64,000 nucleotides of DNA from an uncultured Flavobacteriaceae bacterium (GCA_947488345.1 CANKZQ010000002.1:620001-684000); one strand, 5' to 3'; shown: positions 8,343 to 18,349, numbered from the stretch's first letter. The notes: generated by a model not told the origin, from the letters alone. Numbers and translations: made by a program.

Positions 8343-9416
8343 ATCGAAAAGAAAGCATACATCAAAGGTCGGGGAGCGCAAATCAATACCCATAATCGTT
8401 TTTTACAGCATCAACATACTGTAGAAGATGAGTTTCTTAATTATTGTTTGAAAGAAGGTGAAAATCCAGACAACAATAGAACACAATACATAGAAATATT
8501 TCCAAAAACCATCTTAAACAAAGTAAAAAGTATTGACATCGGCATGCCATACTCTATGAACCCATATCAAGGATGTGAACATGGATGTATTTATTGCTAT
8601 GCCAGAAACACCCATGAATATTGGGGTTATAGTGCTGGTTTAGATTTTGAAAGAAAAATTCTCTACAAAAAAAATGCTGCCGAATTACTAGAACAAAAAC
8701 TAAAAAGTAATAATTGGGAAGCTCAAAATATTATGCTCTCAGGTAATACAGATTGCTATCAACCATTAGAGAAAAAATTAGAGCTTACGCGGAAAATATT
8801 ACAAGTTTTTTTGAAATATCAACATCCGGTGAGCATCATTACCAAAAACGCATTAATTCTTAGAGATTTAGATATTTTAACTGAACTATCCAAATTAAAC
8901 CTATTACATGTGAGCATCTCTATTACCTCATTACAAGAAGAGACCAGGCGGGTTCTAGAACCAAGAACTGCCTCGATTCCTAAACGGCTGAAGACACTAG
9001 AAATATTGGCGAGTAATGGCATTCCAGTAAATGTGATGATGGCACCTATTATCCCAGCAATTAATAGCCATGAAATTTTCAATCTAGTAAAGAAAGTAAG
9101 TGAATTAGGTGCTGTGTCTGCTGCCTACACCATGGTACGATTGAACGGTGCCATTGGCAAACTATTTAGAGATTGGGTTTTAAAAACATTCCCCGACAGG
9201 GCAAAAAAAATACTACATCAAATAGAAGCGTGTCATGGCGGTCAGTTAAACGATTCTCGCTTCGGCAAGCGAATGCGTGGAGATGGCCAGATTGCTGATC
9301 AGGTTGCCATGCAATTTCGTTTAGCTAGAAAAAAATATTTAGCCGATACCAGTTTGCCTCCTTTTGACTACACATTGTACCAGAAACTAAAAAACCCTCA
9401 ATTAAAATTATTCTAA
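8343..9416 (+). CDS. PA0069 family radical SAM protein (SPL-like); start codon unclear (apparent ATC)
   Basis: NPYQGCEHGCIYCYARNTHEYWG CxxxCxxC radical SAM core. In-frame upstream sequence encodes (I)EKKAYIKGRGAQINTHNRFLQHQHTVEDEFLNYC, so the protein extends beyond the ORF-track TTG start at 8448. Confidence 0.88.
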   Translation: MEKKAYIKGRGAQINTHNRFLQHQHTVEDEFLNYCLKEGENPDNNRTQYIEIFPKTILNKVKSIDIGMPYSMNPYQGCEHGCIYCYARNTHEYWGYSAGLDFERKILYKKNAAELLEQKLKSNNWEAQNIMLSGNTDCYQPLEKKLELTRKILQVFLKYQHPVSIITKNALILRDLDILTELSKLNLLHVSISITSLQEETRRVLEPRTASIPKRLKTLEILASNGIPVNVMMAPIIPAINSHEIFNLVKKVSELGAVSAAYTMVRLNGAIGKLFRDWVLKTFPDRAKKILHQIEACHGGQLNDSRFGKRMRGDGQIADQVAMQFRLARKKYLADTSLPPFDYTLYQKLKNPQLKLF

Positions 9417-9562
9417 AAATAAAAAGGATAGGGTAGGAATTTTTCTTGCTCAGTTGTTTCATCCTTGAGACTAGTTATATCTAGTTGTGAAAACAATGTA
9501 TACTAATTTGATATTTAAAACGTTTTCATTTTACGAGTTGAATATTAACTAAAACTTTTTAT

Positions 9563-12500
9563 ATGAAGAAAAGTTACTTAATATGTGCGCTCATAGGCAC
9601 ATTTTTTATCAACTCCCCTACACACGCTGATCCGCTAATAGAAAAATTAGAGGTTAAAAAATCCAACAACGTATCGTACGTAACCAGTGTTTCTAATACA
9701 GGGTGGTCTTATACATGTCAAGATGGTATAGACGTAGAATTATTGAGTCAAGGTATCAAAAACAATGTCCCTGCCTCAATTCCAATTCCAAATTCTGAAA
9801 ATGTTGAACGTATTGTTGTAGAGATTGTCTACAAGGGGCAAAATCCTGGAAGCACAATCACTATTCAAGATGCAGACGGTAATTCATATACAGCTAATAG
9901 AGAGGTGCCCGCAGGTGGTAGCTCTAATGTATGGTATTACAGAACCGAATTGCCAGCAACAACTTCTATTAACTATTCAAACACCAATAAAGCACACAAA
10001 GCACAATCAATGTTGGCTTATGTGTTTAGAAAGAAAAACAACGGTATTGGCAGCTCTGGAGTCTTTACGGCTATTGGAGGCTATAACAATATTGAAACGA
10101 TAAAAATACCAATCACTACCGATGTAGGCCCGAGAAGTGTAGATGTTGAATTACCTATATCTGAACTAACGCCAGATGGTCGTTATATTCATATTGAAGT
10201 GTCAGCCGCTGACGGTAGTTTTGCTGAATTAACAGAAAGAATTTATGATTTTCCTGACGGACAATGTTGTATCAAAATTTTTGAGTTAACCTTGGACAAT
10301 GTTGCGGGAAATGTAGATGAAATAGAAATAAAAATTGATACTAGAAATGGTCAAAATGGTTGTCTCAATGGACAATCATGGGTTATGGGCGGTGCAGTAA
10401 AAACAGATGTGCATTGTTCATGTTTGAATGATGACACACCTCCACAACCCGACGCTACAAGTTTAGTGACACTAACTGGTGAGTGTAGTGTTGCGGCTCC
10501 AGTGGCTCCAACAGCAAGTGATAATTGTGATGGTGAAGGTGTAATTACTGGAACAACGACAACTACTTTTCCAATAACAACACCAGGAACGACAACGGTG
10601 ACTTGGACCTTTACGGATACCGCGGGTAATAGCAGCACACAAACACAAAAAGTTGTGATAGAAGATGTGACAGCACCAGTAGCCGATAGCTCAGGCTTAG
10701 CAGATTTAACAGATGAATGTAGTATTGCCAACCCAACGGCACCTACCGCAACTGATAATTGTGATGGCACCATAACAGGAACCACTACTACAAGCTTTCC
10801 GATTACAACATCAGGAACAACAATAGTAACATGGACCTTTACCGATGCCGCGGGTAATAGCAGTATTCAAACTCAAAATGTAATTATAAATGATGTAACA
10901 GCTCCAGTGGCGAACATCGCGAGTTTACCAGATCTAACAGGAGAATGTAGCGTTTCAGCTCCATCAGCTCCAACGGCAACAGATAATTGTAATGGATCAG
11001 TCATAGGAACTACAACCGAGACCTTTCCAATTACAACACCAGGAACAACAGTCATCACATGGACGTACACCGATGTAGACGGTAATAGCTCCACGCAAAC
11101 ACAGCGAGTGATTATTCATGATGTAACAGCTCCTGTAGCAAATGCTACAAATTTAGCAGCTTTAACAGGAGAATGCAGTGTTGCTGCGCCAACCGCACCA
11201 ACAGCAACTGATAATTGTGATGGAACAATCACAGGAACGACTACAACGACTTTTCCAGTAACAACACCAGGAACTACGGTCATTACATGGACGTTTACAG
11301 ATGCAGAAGGAAATAGCAGTACGCAAACACAAAATGTAGTTATTAACGACGTTACAGCGCCAGTTGCTGATATAACGAACTTAGCAAATTTAACAGGTCA
11401 ATGTAGTGTTGCGGCTCCAACCGCTCCAACAGCAAGTGATAATTGTAATGGTACAATTTCAGGAACCACACCTACTGTCTTTCCTATAACAACACCGGGA
11501 ACTACAATAATCACATGGACGTTCACGGATGCTGCCGGTAATAGCAGTACTCAAACACAGAATGTTATTATTAGTGATGTGACTGCACCTGTGGCGAATG
11601 CCACCAACTTGCCAAATTTAGTTGGAGAGTGTAGCCCGCCTGCAACACCAACCGCTCCAACAGCAACAGATAATTGTGATGGTACGGTTACAGGAACCAC
11701 AACTACCGTTTTCCCGATAACATCGAATGGAACCACGGTCATAACATGGACGTTTACAGATAGTGCTGGCAACAGTAGTACACAAACACAGAATGTTATT
11801 ATTAATGATACGACACCTCCTGTAGCTGACGCTGCTAGTTTAGCAGATTTGACAAGCACATGTAGCATGTCGGCTCCAACGCCGCCAACTGCTACTGATA
11901 GCTGTGATAGTACAGGATCAATCATCGGAACAACGACAACGACGTTCCCAATAACAACACAAGGAACAACCGTAATAACATGGACCTTTACAGATACTGC
12001 TGGTAATAGTAGCACACAAACACAGAATGTTATTCTCAATGATGTGACACCACCAACTGCTGATAATTTAGAAGATAGCTTGTTAGTATTTGATTTTAAT
12101 AATTTACCAGAAGTTACATTTAGTGATGACTGTTCTGATGTTACAATAGAGTATACAGAATATGAGGCTATTCAGTCATGCTGGGCTGATTTTGGACCTG
12201 GTAATAGTACTACAAATGTACGTTTCGAAGGTGTTCCTTTTGATGAGAATCACCATTGGGAGAATGGCTATGTGATGAAGCTTTTAAATTTTGCACCTAA
12301 AGTTATTGGTAGAGTGGTCAACAATACTGATCCTACCTCGGGCTGGATTGTAGAGATTTACTTTGAATCATTGAAAAGCTATAATGCGTGGATCGCCTCA
12401 GGTGGTCAAACTGATAACGACAGTTTAGCAAACCAAAGGCAATATGCAAATGTTGACTTTACAAAACCTTATAGTTTCAAAGGGTTCGGTAGTTATACAA

Positions 12501-12778
12501 ATTCAACAATTACATTGTTAGAAAATACCGATCCTCATTATATTGAAATTGGTGAAAAAGCTGAATTCGGTACAAACGGAGCTGGCTTCAAAATAGCCTA
12601 TGAAGGTACGATAAACGGTGTTGCTATTGGCAACGGTGGAACTCAAAACATCGAGATGTTTGCTGCACTAGATAGATGTATCGATTTGAGAGGTAGATTA
12701 TTGGTTAGAGAATGGATTGTTACAGATGCCGCAGGAAACTCGCAGGTATTTATACAGCGATTAGAATCAGAAGAGTAA
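9563..12778 (+). CDS. Secreted HYR/Ig-like tandem-repeat protein (about 1071 aa)
   Basis: Signal peptide MKKSYLICALIGTFFINSPTHA; 7 clear plus 1 divergent repeats of about 80 aa (DVTAPVADxxxLxxLTGECSVAAPTAPTATDNCDGTITGTTTTTFPITTPGTTVITWTFTDAAGNSSTQTQNVIIN). Confidence 0.85.
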   Translation: MKKSYLICALIGTFFINSPTHADPLIEKLEVKKSNNVSYVTSVSNTGWSYTCQDGIDVELLSQGIKNNVPASIPIPNSENVERIVVEIVYKGQNPGSTITIQDADGNSYTANREVPAGGSSNVWYYRTELPATTSINYSNTNKAHKAQSMLAYVFRKKNNGIGSSGVFTAIGGYNNIETIKIPITTDVGPRSVDVELPISELTPDGRYIHIEVSAADGSFAELTERIYDFPDGQCCIKIFELTLDNVAGNVDEIEIKIDTRNGQNGCLNGQSWVMGGAVKTDVHCSCLNDDTPPQPDATSLVTLTGECSVAAPVAPTASDNCDGEGVITGTTTTTFPITTPGTTTVTWTFTDTAGNSSTQTQKVVIEDVTAPVADSSGLADLTDECSIANPTAPTATDNCDGTITGTTTTSFPITTSGTTIVTWTFTDAAGNSSIQTQNVIINDVTAPVANIASLPDLTGECSVSAPSAPTATDNCNGSVIGTTTETFPITTPGTTVITWTYTDVDGNSSTQTQRVIIHDVTAPVANATNLAALTGECSVAAPTAPTATDNCDGTITGTTTTTFPVTTPGTTVITWTFTDAEGNSSTQTQNVVINDVTAPVADITNLANLTGQCSVAAPTAPTASDNCNGTISGTTPTVFPITTPGTTIITWTFTDAAGNSSTQTQNVIISDVTAPVANATNLPNLVGECSPPATPTAPTATDNCDGTVTGTTTTVFPITSNGTTVITWTFTDSAGNSSTQTQNVIINDTTPPVADAASLADLTSTCSMSAPTPPTATDSCDSTGSIIGTTTTTFPITTQGTTVITWTFTDTAGNSSTQTQNVILNDVTPPTADNLEDSLLVFDFNNLPEVTFSDDCSDVTIEYTEYEAIQSCWADFGPGNSTTNVRFEGVPFDENHHWENGYVMKLLNFAPKVIGRVVNNTDPTSGWIVEIYFESLKSYNAWIASGGQTDNDSLANQRQYANVDFTKPYSFKGFGSYTNSTITLLENTDPHYIEIGEKAEFGTNGAGFKIAYEGTINGVAIGNGGTQNIEMFAALDRCIDLRGRLLVREWIVTDAAGNSQVFIQRLESEE
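10432..12060 (+). repeat. Tandem HYR-like coding repeats (7 clear copies, approximate boundaries)
   Basis: Recurring actgataattgtgatgg...ggaacaac...acatggacgtttacagatgc...agcagtacacaaacacaaaatgt. Confidence 0.85.
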
Positions 12779-12810
12779 CAAACTATTAGTTTAAATTAAA
12801 ATTAGACACA

Positions 12811-13611
12811 ATGAAAAAATTAAATTTACTATATATATGCTGTTGCTTAGGTCTAATGACGCAAGCACAGATTCAAGAAGAAAATTTCGATGCTGCTACC
12901 CTACCTTCTGGTTGGTCGGTTACTAATAATAATGAATGTTCATGGAAGTTTGGTTATACAGACAACTTACCATTTATGAATCCGGCTACGCCAGTTAAAT
13001 TAGGCAGTGGTAGTGTGATCTTCAATGATAATAAATGCGGTGCATTTGTGAATAACAAACTAGAATTAGAAGGACCTGAAGTTGATTTATCTGCTGCAGG
13101 CGTATTCAAGGCGGCCATAGAGATTGTATACAATCACCAAGCTTTTGTGAATTCTGGAAACTTTATGGTTGATGTTTGGGATGGTGACGATTGGCAAAAT
13201 GTGCTTACCGTAGCCGATGATAGTCCAGCAAAAGGAAGTGCCGATATCGCTACAACCACAACAATAGATGTCTCAGATTATATAAACAGTGCGTTCAAAG
13301 TACGTTTCGCATATGATGACGAAAACACCAGAACATACGGTGTGGCTATTGATAACTATAAATTAATTAACACTGCCCCAACAGGTGGCTTTGTATATTA
13401 TCCGAATCCAGTGAATGACGATTTAAATATACGTGCAAGAGAAAATATCTCTATCATCAACGTATACAATTCAATCGGACAATTAGTAATGAGTAAGCGT
13501 CCGAGTGAAATCGCAACAAAACTAGAGATGGGCACCTTAGCCAGTGGCATGTACTTAGTGCAACTCGAAGCTGGAAGTTTAAAAGAGAATTTTAAAATAT
13601 TTAAAAAATAG
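12811..13611 (+). CDS. Secreted protein with choice-of-anchor-J-like domain and T9SS type A C-terminal sorting domain
   Basis: Signal peptide; EENFDAATLPSGWSVTNN...; C-terminal YYPNPVNDDLNIRARENISIINVYNSIGQLV...LASGMYLVQLEAGSLKENFKIFKK. Confidence 0.85.
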   Translation: MKKLNLLYICCCLGLMTQAQIQEENFDAATLPSGWSVTNNNECSWKFGYTDNLPFMNPATPVKLGSGSVIFNDNKCGAFVNNKLELEGPEVDLSAAGVFKAAIEIVYNHQAFVNSGNFMVDVWDGDDWQNVLTVADDSPAKGSADIATTTTIDVSDYINSAFKVRFAYDDENTRTYGVAIDNYKLINTAPTGGFVYYPNPVNDDLNIRARENISIINVYNSIGQLVMSKRPSEIATKLEMGTLASGMYLVQLEAGSLKENFKIFKK

Positions 13612-13631
13612 AAGATTAATTGCCTTGTCTG

Positions 13632-13665
13632 AAAGCGTCTGTTCACTGCCGAACAGGCGCTTTTT
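13632..13665 (+). terminator. Rho-independent-like terminator
   Basis: aaagcgtctgttc-actgcc-gaacaggcgctttttt hairpin plus T-tract. Confidence 0.8.
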
Positions 13666-13775
13666 ATTTGTGTAAAAATGATCAAATTATAGCGAACATC
13701 ACATCAATATAAGCAGTAGTCACTTTAGAAGACCTAATAAATCTCAAATATGCGGTAATTATTAGGAAAAGTAGG

Positions 13776-13783
13776 TATCTTTG
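13776..13783 (+). promoter_or_regulatory. Candidate -7 promoter element for the PPIase gene
   Basis: TATCTTTG matches TAnnTTTG, 20 nt before the ATG; no clear -33 TTTG seen. Confidence 0.4.
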
Positions 13784-13803
13784 CGCATCTTAAAATTAAT
13801 AAA

Positions 13804-14736
13804 ATGACAGACGGATTATACGCAAAATTCAACACCTCAAAAGGTGCTATTTTAGTGAATTTAGAATTTGAAAAAACTCCTGGTACTGTAGGTAACTTTG
13901 TTGCTTTAGCAGAAGGAAATCTAGAAAACTCGGCAAAACCTCAAGGAAATCCTTACTATAACGGTTTGAAATTTCATAGAGTGATTGCTGACTTTATGAT
14001 TCAAGGTGGATGCCCTCAAGGTACAGGTACAGGAAACCCGGGATATAGCTTCGATGACGAATTTCATCCAGAATTAAAACATGATAAACCAGGTATATTA
14101 TCAATGGCCAACTCTGGTCCTGCAACGAATGGTAGCCAATTTTTTATTACGCATGTAGAAACACCTTGGTTAGACAATAAACATACGGTTTTTGGAAATG
14201 TAATTGAAGGACAAGATATCGTTGATGCTATTCAACAAAATGATGAGTTGACATCTATAGAGATTTTGAAAGTGGGCGCTTCCGCGGAAGCATTCAATCC
14301 TATTGAGGCTTTTAGAAAATTTGAAGGTGGTAGAGCTGAACGTGAAGCGGTTGAAAGAGAAGCTCAAGAAAAAATTTTAAATGACGCTTCGGCTGGGTTT
14401 AAAAAGACAGATAGTGGCTTACGTTATCAGATTATCCAAGAAGGTAACGGCGCTCAAGCAACCAAAGGAGCGATGGTCTCTGTGCACTATAAAGGACAAT
14501 TATTGGATGGAACTGTTTTCGATTCTTCTTATAAGAGAAAAGAACCGATTGATTTTACCATTGGTGTAGGTCAAGTTATTCCAGGATGGGATGAAGGAAT
14601 TCAATTACTCAAAGTTGGTGATAAAGCCCGCATGGTAATACCTTCTGACTTAGCATATGGTTCAAGAGGCGCAGGTGGTGTAATTCCTCCAAATGCTCCA
14701 TTAATTTTTGACGTAGAATTGGTAAACGTAAAATAA
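13804..14736 (+). CDS. Dual-domain peptidyl-prolyl isomerase: N-terminal cyclophilin + C-terminal FKBP
   Basis: Cyclophilin [35 protein letters not shown] / [55 protein letters not shown]...[17 protein letters not shown]. Confidence 0.95.
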   Translation: MTDGLYAKFNTSKGAILVNLEFEKTPGTVGNFVALAEGNLENSAKPQGNPYYNGLKFHRVIADFMIQGGCPQGTGTGNPGYSFDDEFHPELKHDKPGILSMANSGPATNGSQFFITHVETPWLDNKHTVFGNVIEGQDIVDAIQQNDELTSIEILKVGASAEAFNPIEAFRKFEGGRAEREAVEREAQEKILNDASAGFKKTDSGLRYQIIQEGNGAQATKGAMVSVHYKGQLLDGTVFDSSYKRKEPIDFTIGVGQVIPGWDEGIQLLKVGDKARMVIPSDLAYGSRGAGGVIPPNAPLIFDVELVNVK

Positions 14737-14782
14737 AGCCAATCAAAACATACGAAAGCAAACGTAATAATCGTTTATATAG

Positions 14783-14813
14783 ATCCCAGCCTGTTTTTAG
14801 CTGGGATTTTTAT
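14783..14813 (+). terminator. Rho-independent-like terminator
   Basis: atcccagc-ctgttttta-gctgggat followed by T-rich tract. Confidence 0.75.
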
Positions 14814-14856
14814 TTGAATGCTTTTTTTTATTATATTAGTTGAATAATAGGACTTT

Positions 14857-15414
14857 ATGCAACGTCTAAAACCATCGAAAGGAAAATTATTAGTAGCCGA
14901 ACCGTCTATTTTAAATGACACGTCGTTTAATAGATCGATTGTGCTACTTTCTGAACATAATGATGAAGGCGCGATTGGTTTTATTATCAACAAACCTTCA
15001 GAATTCACTATCAGCGATATCATTCCTGAGATCGAATCTAGCCTTAGAATCTATATTGGTGGTCCGGTTGCCACTGAAAACCTCTATTTTGTGCATCGTA
15101 TGCCCGAATTAATTTCGGACAGTATTGAAATTGGTGATGGTATTTTTTGGGGAGGTAATTTTGACAACGTACAACAGTTGTTAGACAATGATGTTTTAAC
15201 AAACGATGATATTCGATTCTTTCTTGGTTATTCTGGCTGGAGTAAAGATCAGTTACAAGATGAATTGAATACAACTTCTTGGAAAGTCATTGAAAATAGT
15301 CACCAAAATATTTTTGACATTTCACATAAATCTTTCTGGAAAGATGAACTGATGAAATTTGGTGGTGAATATCAGATCTGGGCAAACGCCCCTGAAAATC
15401 CTAGTTTAAATTAG
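14857..15414 (+). CDS. YqgE/AlgH family protein
   Basis: KGKLLVAEPSILNDTSFNRSIVLLSEHNDEGAIGFIINKP, FFLGYSGWSKDQLQDEL. Confidence 0.93.
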   Translation: MQRLKPSKGKLLVAEPSILNDTSFNRSIVLLSEHNDEGAIGFIINKPSEFTISDIIPEIESSLRIYIGGPVATENLYFVHRMPELISDSIEIGDGIFWGGNFDNVQQLLDNDVLTNDDIRFFLGYSGWSKDQLQDELNTTSWKVIENSHQNIFDISHKSFWKDELMKFGGEYQIWANAPENPSLN

Positions 15415-15423
15415 TAAGCGAAC

Positions 15424-16113
15424 TTGACAGTCATTACTAAATCCTCTTTATTCAAAACATATATATTCAGTACTTTTCTCCTATTTATTATTTCATGTAG
15501 TCATGAAGAAGTCGCAACAAAAAGCTACCATTATTCAGGAAACAGTAGACCAACATCGGATTCGTTAAAAGTGAATATCCAATTAAGTGACTTAAGTAAT
15601 TTCAACCAGTTATTCACTAAAATTGACTCTGTTGTTTGTTTAGGTGAAAATAAAAGACCGATTTTAATCATAGAGAAAAATGACACAATCTACAACTTAG
15701 AAGCCGCAAATTATTGTCCGATGAATAGTGTTATCGGTTGTTATAATGAACGCTACGAAATATCAATCAAACCCGATTCTATTTATGTGAGTATCGATTA
15801 TATAATCGCGATCGATAGTTTAAAATCTATTCTAGACAAACATATCATTAATGAAAATAACGATTATCAATTTTCCAATTCTCCGCAAAAAGCAATTATT
15901 TCATTTAGCGCAGACAGTATTACTGATATCAAAACAATAGAAAAAACCCTATTAAATACTTTTGAGCATTTTAATGCTATAAATGCCAGAAAAGGAGATA
16001 GTCTACCGCTCCATATTAGATTTGAAAAAGAACTATGGATTGATTATATGAGAAGTCTAGGTCCACTGCCTCCACCTCCACCCCTTATAAAAGAAGTTGA
16101 AGTTATCAACTAG
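15424..16113 (+). CDS. Putative lipoprotein, unknown function (TTG start)
   Basis: N-terminal FSTFLLFIISCSHEE lipobox; proline-rich C-terminus PLPPPPPLIKEVEVIN. Confidence 0.65.
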   Translation: MTVITKSSLFKTYIFSTFLLFIISCSHEEVATKSYHYSGNSRPTSDSLKVNIQLSDLSNFNQLFTKIDSVVCLGENKRPILIIEKNDTIYNLEAANYCPMNSVIGCYNERYEISIKPDSIYVSIDYIIAIDSLKSILDKHIINENNDYQFSNSPQKAIISFSADSITDIKTIEKTLLNTFEHFNAINARKGDSLPLHIRFEKELWIDYMRSLGPLPPPPPLIKEVEVIN

Positions 16114-16943
16114 CCTAATAAAGCCGAAGCTCTTAGTTTAGTACCAATCTCTCTTGACACTTGTACCTCATAAGTCTTACGACGGTATTTCGTTACTGGT
16201 TGAATACCTATGATAGCGTTTGTAATAAAGACTTCGTCAGCCTTTTGTAATTCAAAAGGTGAGATTTCAGTTTCTTCAATACTATAATTCGGGTCCTTTT
16301 GAAGTTGTTCAATGATTTTCTTTCGGATGATGCCTTTAATACAACCTTCGGTTAAGGCGGGTGTCATAATTGTAGTGCCTTTGACTAAAAAGATATTGCC
16401 ATTTGTGGCTTCCGCCAATCGCTTTTGTTCATTCAACAATAGTAAATTGTCATAGCCATTTTCTTCTCTAAAAACGTTTGCTATAACGTTGATCAATCTA
16501 TTGGTTGATTTTATGGTAGATAATAATCCCGCATATACATAGTGATCTTTATACAATTCTATCTCATAAGGCTCTTTGAGGGCGTTTTTTAATTCACTTG
16601 CTTCGATTAAAAAGTCAGTTTCATTAGTAGTTGGCGTATACAAGCCGCCCGTTTTTCTAAAGACCGAGAATCGAATTCGAGCATTACTTAACTTGAGCGC
16701 TTCAACAAGATTTAGAATTTCTTCTTCAAAATATTCTAGGGTGAAGTGCATGGCTATGTGCATGCGAAGCATGCGTGATGAAGCCATCAATCTAAAATAA
16801 TGATCTTCGGCAAAAATTACCTTTTTATGTTCTACCTTAATGGTTTCAAAAATTCCGTCTCCATATTTGAAAGCACGGTTATCAGGAGAAATAGATACTT
16901 CTTCTTTCGATAAGATTCTCCCATTATAATTTAGCATACTCAC
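16110..16943 (-). CDS. Aminotransferase class IV (BCAT / aminodeoxychorismate lyase-like)
   Basis: FKYGDGIFETIKV...RLMASSRML...LAEATNGNIFLVKG...TPALTEGCIKGIIR. Confidence 0.9.
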   Translation of the reverse strand: MSMLNYNGRILSKEEVSISPDNRAFKYGDGIFETIKVEHKKVIFAEDHYFRLMASSRMLRMHIAMHFTLEYFEEEILNLVEALKLSNARIRFSVFRKTGGLYTPTTNETDFLIEASELKNALKEPYEIELYKDHYVYAGLLSTIKSTNRLINVIANVFREENGYDNLLLLNEQKRLAEATNGNIFLVKGTTIMTPALTEGCIKGIIRKKIIEQLQKDPNYSIEETEISPFELQKADEVFITNAIIGIQPVTKYRRKTYEVQVSREIGTKLRASALLG

Positions 16944-16973
16944 ATTTTTTCAGGGTACAAAGCTAATTAAAAA

Positions 16974-16995
16974 AAGCCTTGATTTCTCAAGGCTT
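16974..16995 (-). terminator. Rho-independent-like terminator for 17018..17398
   Basis: aagccttga-tttc-tcaaggctt, T-tract on the minus strand. Confidence 0.75.
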
Positions 16996-17017
16996 TAGAT
17001 AATAAATCGTTGTTGTA

Positions 17018-17398
17018 TTAAGCACCGATTGTATGTTTCAATTCACTAATTTGATTTTCCCAAAACATCTTAGATTCTTCAACTTCATCATCGTCTGCAA
17101 AAGCGGTTACAATAAGCGAAACATCTTTCGTAATGGCATCGACCTCAATTCTAAACTCAAAAAATGTATCATCATCTTCTGCGAGCCATTTATAACGAAT
17201 ACGCTCATTTGTTTTATAAGATACTCGTTTCGCTTCCTCCTCTGAATCGTCCCAAATGAATGTAAATAAATCACTTCTGGAATTTACATTATCAGCAAAC
17301 CATTCTGCCAAACCATCAGGTGTAGACAAGTACTGATACAAGAACGCTGGAGATGAGTGTATGGGAAACTCTATATCGAATTTAATTTTTTCTGACAT
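17018..17398 (-). CDS. START-like / AHSA1-type domain protein
   Basis: FDIEFPIHSSPAFLYQYLSTPDGLAEWFADNVN...FIWDDSEEEAKRVSYKTNERIRYKW. Confidence 0.85.
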   Translation of the reverse strand: MSEKIKFDIEFPIHSSPAFLYQYLSTPDGLAEWFADNVNSRSDLFTFIWDDSEEEAKRVSYKTNERIRYKWLAEDDDTFFEFRIEVDAITKDVSLIVTAFADDDEVEESKMFWENQISELKHTIGA

Positions 17399-17481
17399 TT
17401 AATTTTTTTTTCTCTAGGAGTGACAATATATATATTATTTATTTGATAAAAAACTTTTTGCAAAAATTTAAACATTCATGC

Positions 17482-17511
17482 TTGTGTCAACTAAATTTGT
17501 TTTTATATTTG
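17482..17511 (+). promoter_or_regulatory. Bacteroidota-type promoter upstream of the CAT tRNA
   Basis: TTG (17482-17484), 19-nt spacer, TATATTTG (17504-17511); -7 element ends 13 nt before the tRNA. Confidence 0.6.
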
Positions 17512-17523
17512 CAACCGCGAAAT

Positions 17524-17597
17524 GGCGAGGTAGCTCAGATGGTTAGAGCGCAGGATTCATAACCCTGAGGTCGGCAGTTCAATTCTGCTCCTCGCTA
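17524..17597 (+). tRNA. tRNA-Met-type (anticodon CAT; elongator Met or lysidine-modified Ile2)
   Basis: GGCGAGGTAGCTCAGATGGTTAGAGCGCAGGATTCATAACCCTGAGGTCGGCAGTTCAATTCTGCTCCTCGCTA folds as a 74-nt cloverleaf with TTCATAA loop; lacks the initiator-type GGG/CCC anticodon stem. Confidence 0.93.
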
Positions 17598-17601
17598 CAA
17601 G

Positions 17602-17630
17602 AAAAAGCTCCAAAATTGGAGCTTTTTTTA
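17602..17630 (+). terminator. Rho-independent-like terminator after tRNA
   Basis: aaaaagctccaa-aa-ttggagcttttttt. Confidence 0.85.
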
Positions 17631-17682
17631 TTTCGAAAAACGTAGCAAGCTTGCTTGTTTAAGTTTAGAGAAATAAAAAATG

Positions 17683-17708
17683 AGCAACACAAAAAGTGTT
17701 GCTTTTTC
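17683..17708 (+). terminator. Second terminator-like hairpin downstream of tRNA
   Basis: agcaacac-aaaaa-gtgttgct followed by ttttc. Confidence 0.6.
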
Positions 17709-17927
17709 TTGTAAAACTTGCCCCATTCAGAACCAGCGAAGCTAATTCCTGTTCAAAACTCAAAATACTTATACTATACGAAGGTGATTCGTTTTCTTGT
17801 AAAGCATCTTCAACTCAGCATCAGCAAAATCAATTCTTAACAAACGAAGTAAGGACATCCCAACTTTAATTACTCCAGATACGCAACCAACACTCAACTT
17901 TTTAATCTTCTAAGAAAGCAACCAGTC

Positions 17928-18308
17928 ATGAAAAAAATAAGCTATTTCATTTTTATTGTATTCTTCGGGCTTACAGGATGTAACAGCGATGAATCTATCT
18001 CTCAAGAAAGTGAACTTAAGACCTTACAAGAACAGTTTGAAGAAATTACGGACATGATTGAAGGTGTGACTTGCAGTGATCCTGATAATTGGACTTTTAC
18101 TGCATATGGCAGTAAAGCATGCGGTGGCCCCCAAGGTTTTATAGCCTATCCTCTTGCAATTGATACCGTCACCTTTCTCGAAAAAATAGAAGCTTATACG
18201 CTTGCAGAGGAAGAATTCAATACAAAATGGGGTGTCATCTCTGATTGTGCGGTAGTTCCAAGCCCAGGAAGTGTGACCTGCGAAAATGGAAAACCTGTTC
18301 TCAAATAA
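17928..18308 (+). CDS. Putative lipoprotein, unknown function
   Basis: MKKISYFIFIVFFGLTGCNSDES lipobox; Cys-containing mature domain. Confidence 0.7.
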   Translation: MKKISYFIFIVFFGLTGCNSDESISQESELKTLQEQFEEITDMIEGVTCSDPDNWTFTAYGSKACGGPQGFIAYPLAIDTVTFLEKIEAYTLAEEEFNTKWGVISDCAVVPSPGSVTCENGKPVLK

Positions 18309-18349
18309 TCATTTTAGTGAACCCAACATTTCATTCTTAAAAAAGAAAA

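Noticed and set aside
10351-12039. Minus-strand ORFs 10351..10785, 10873..11094 and 11551..12039
   Set aside because: Antisense to the HYR-like repeat gene; Val/Ser-rich low-complexity translations that recur with the repeat period.
9563-12060. Possible CRISPR array because of regular repeats
   Set aside because: Repeat unit is about 240 bp, coding and protein-conserved, without short repeats and unique spacers; no cas genes in the window.
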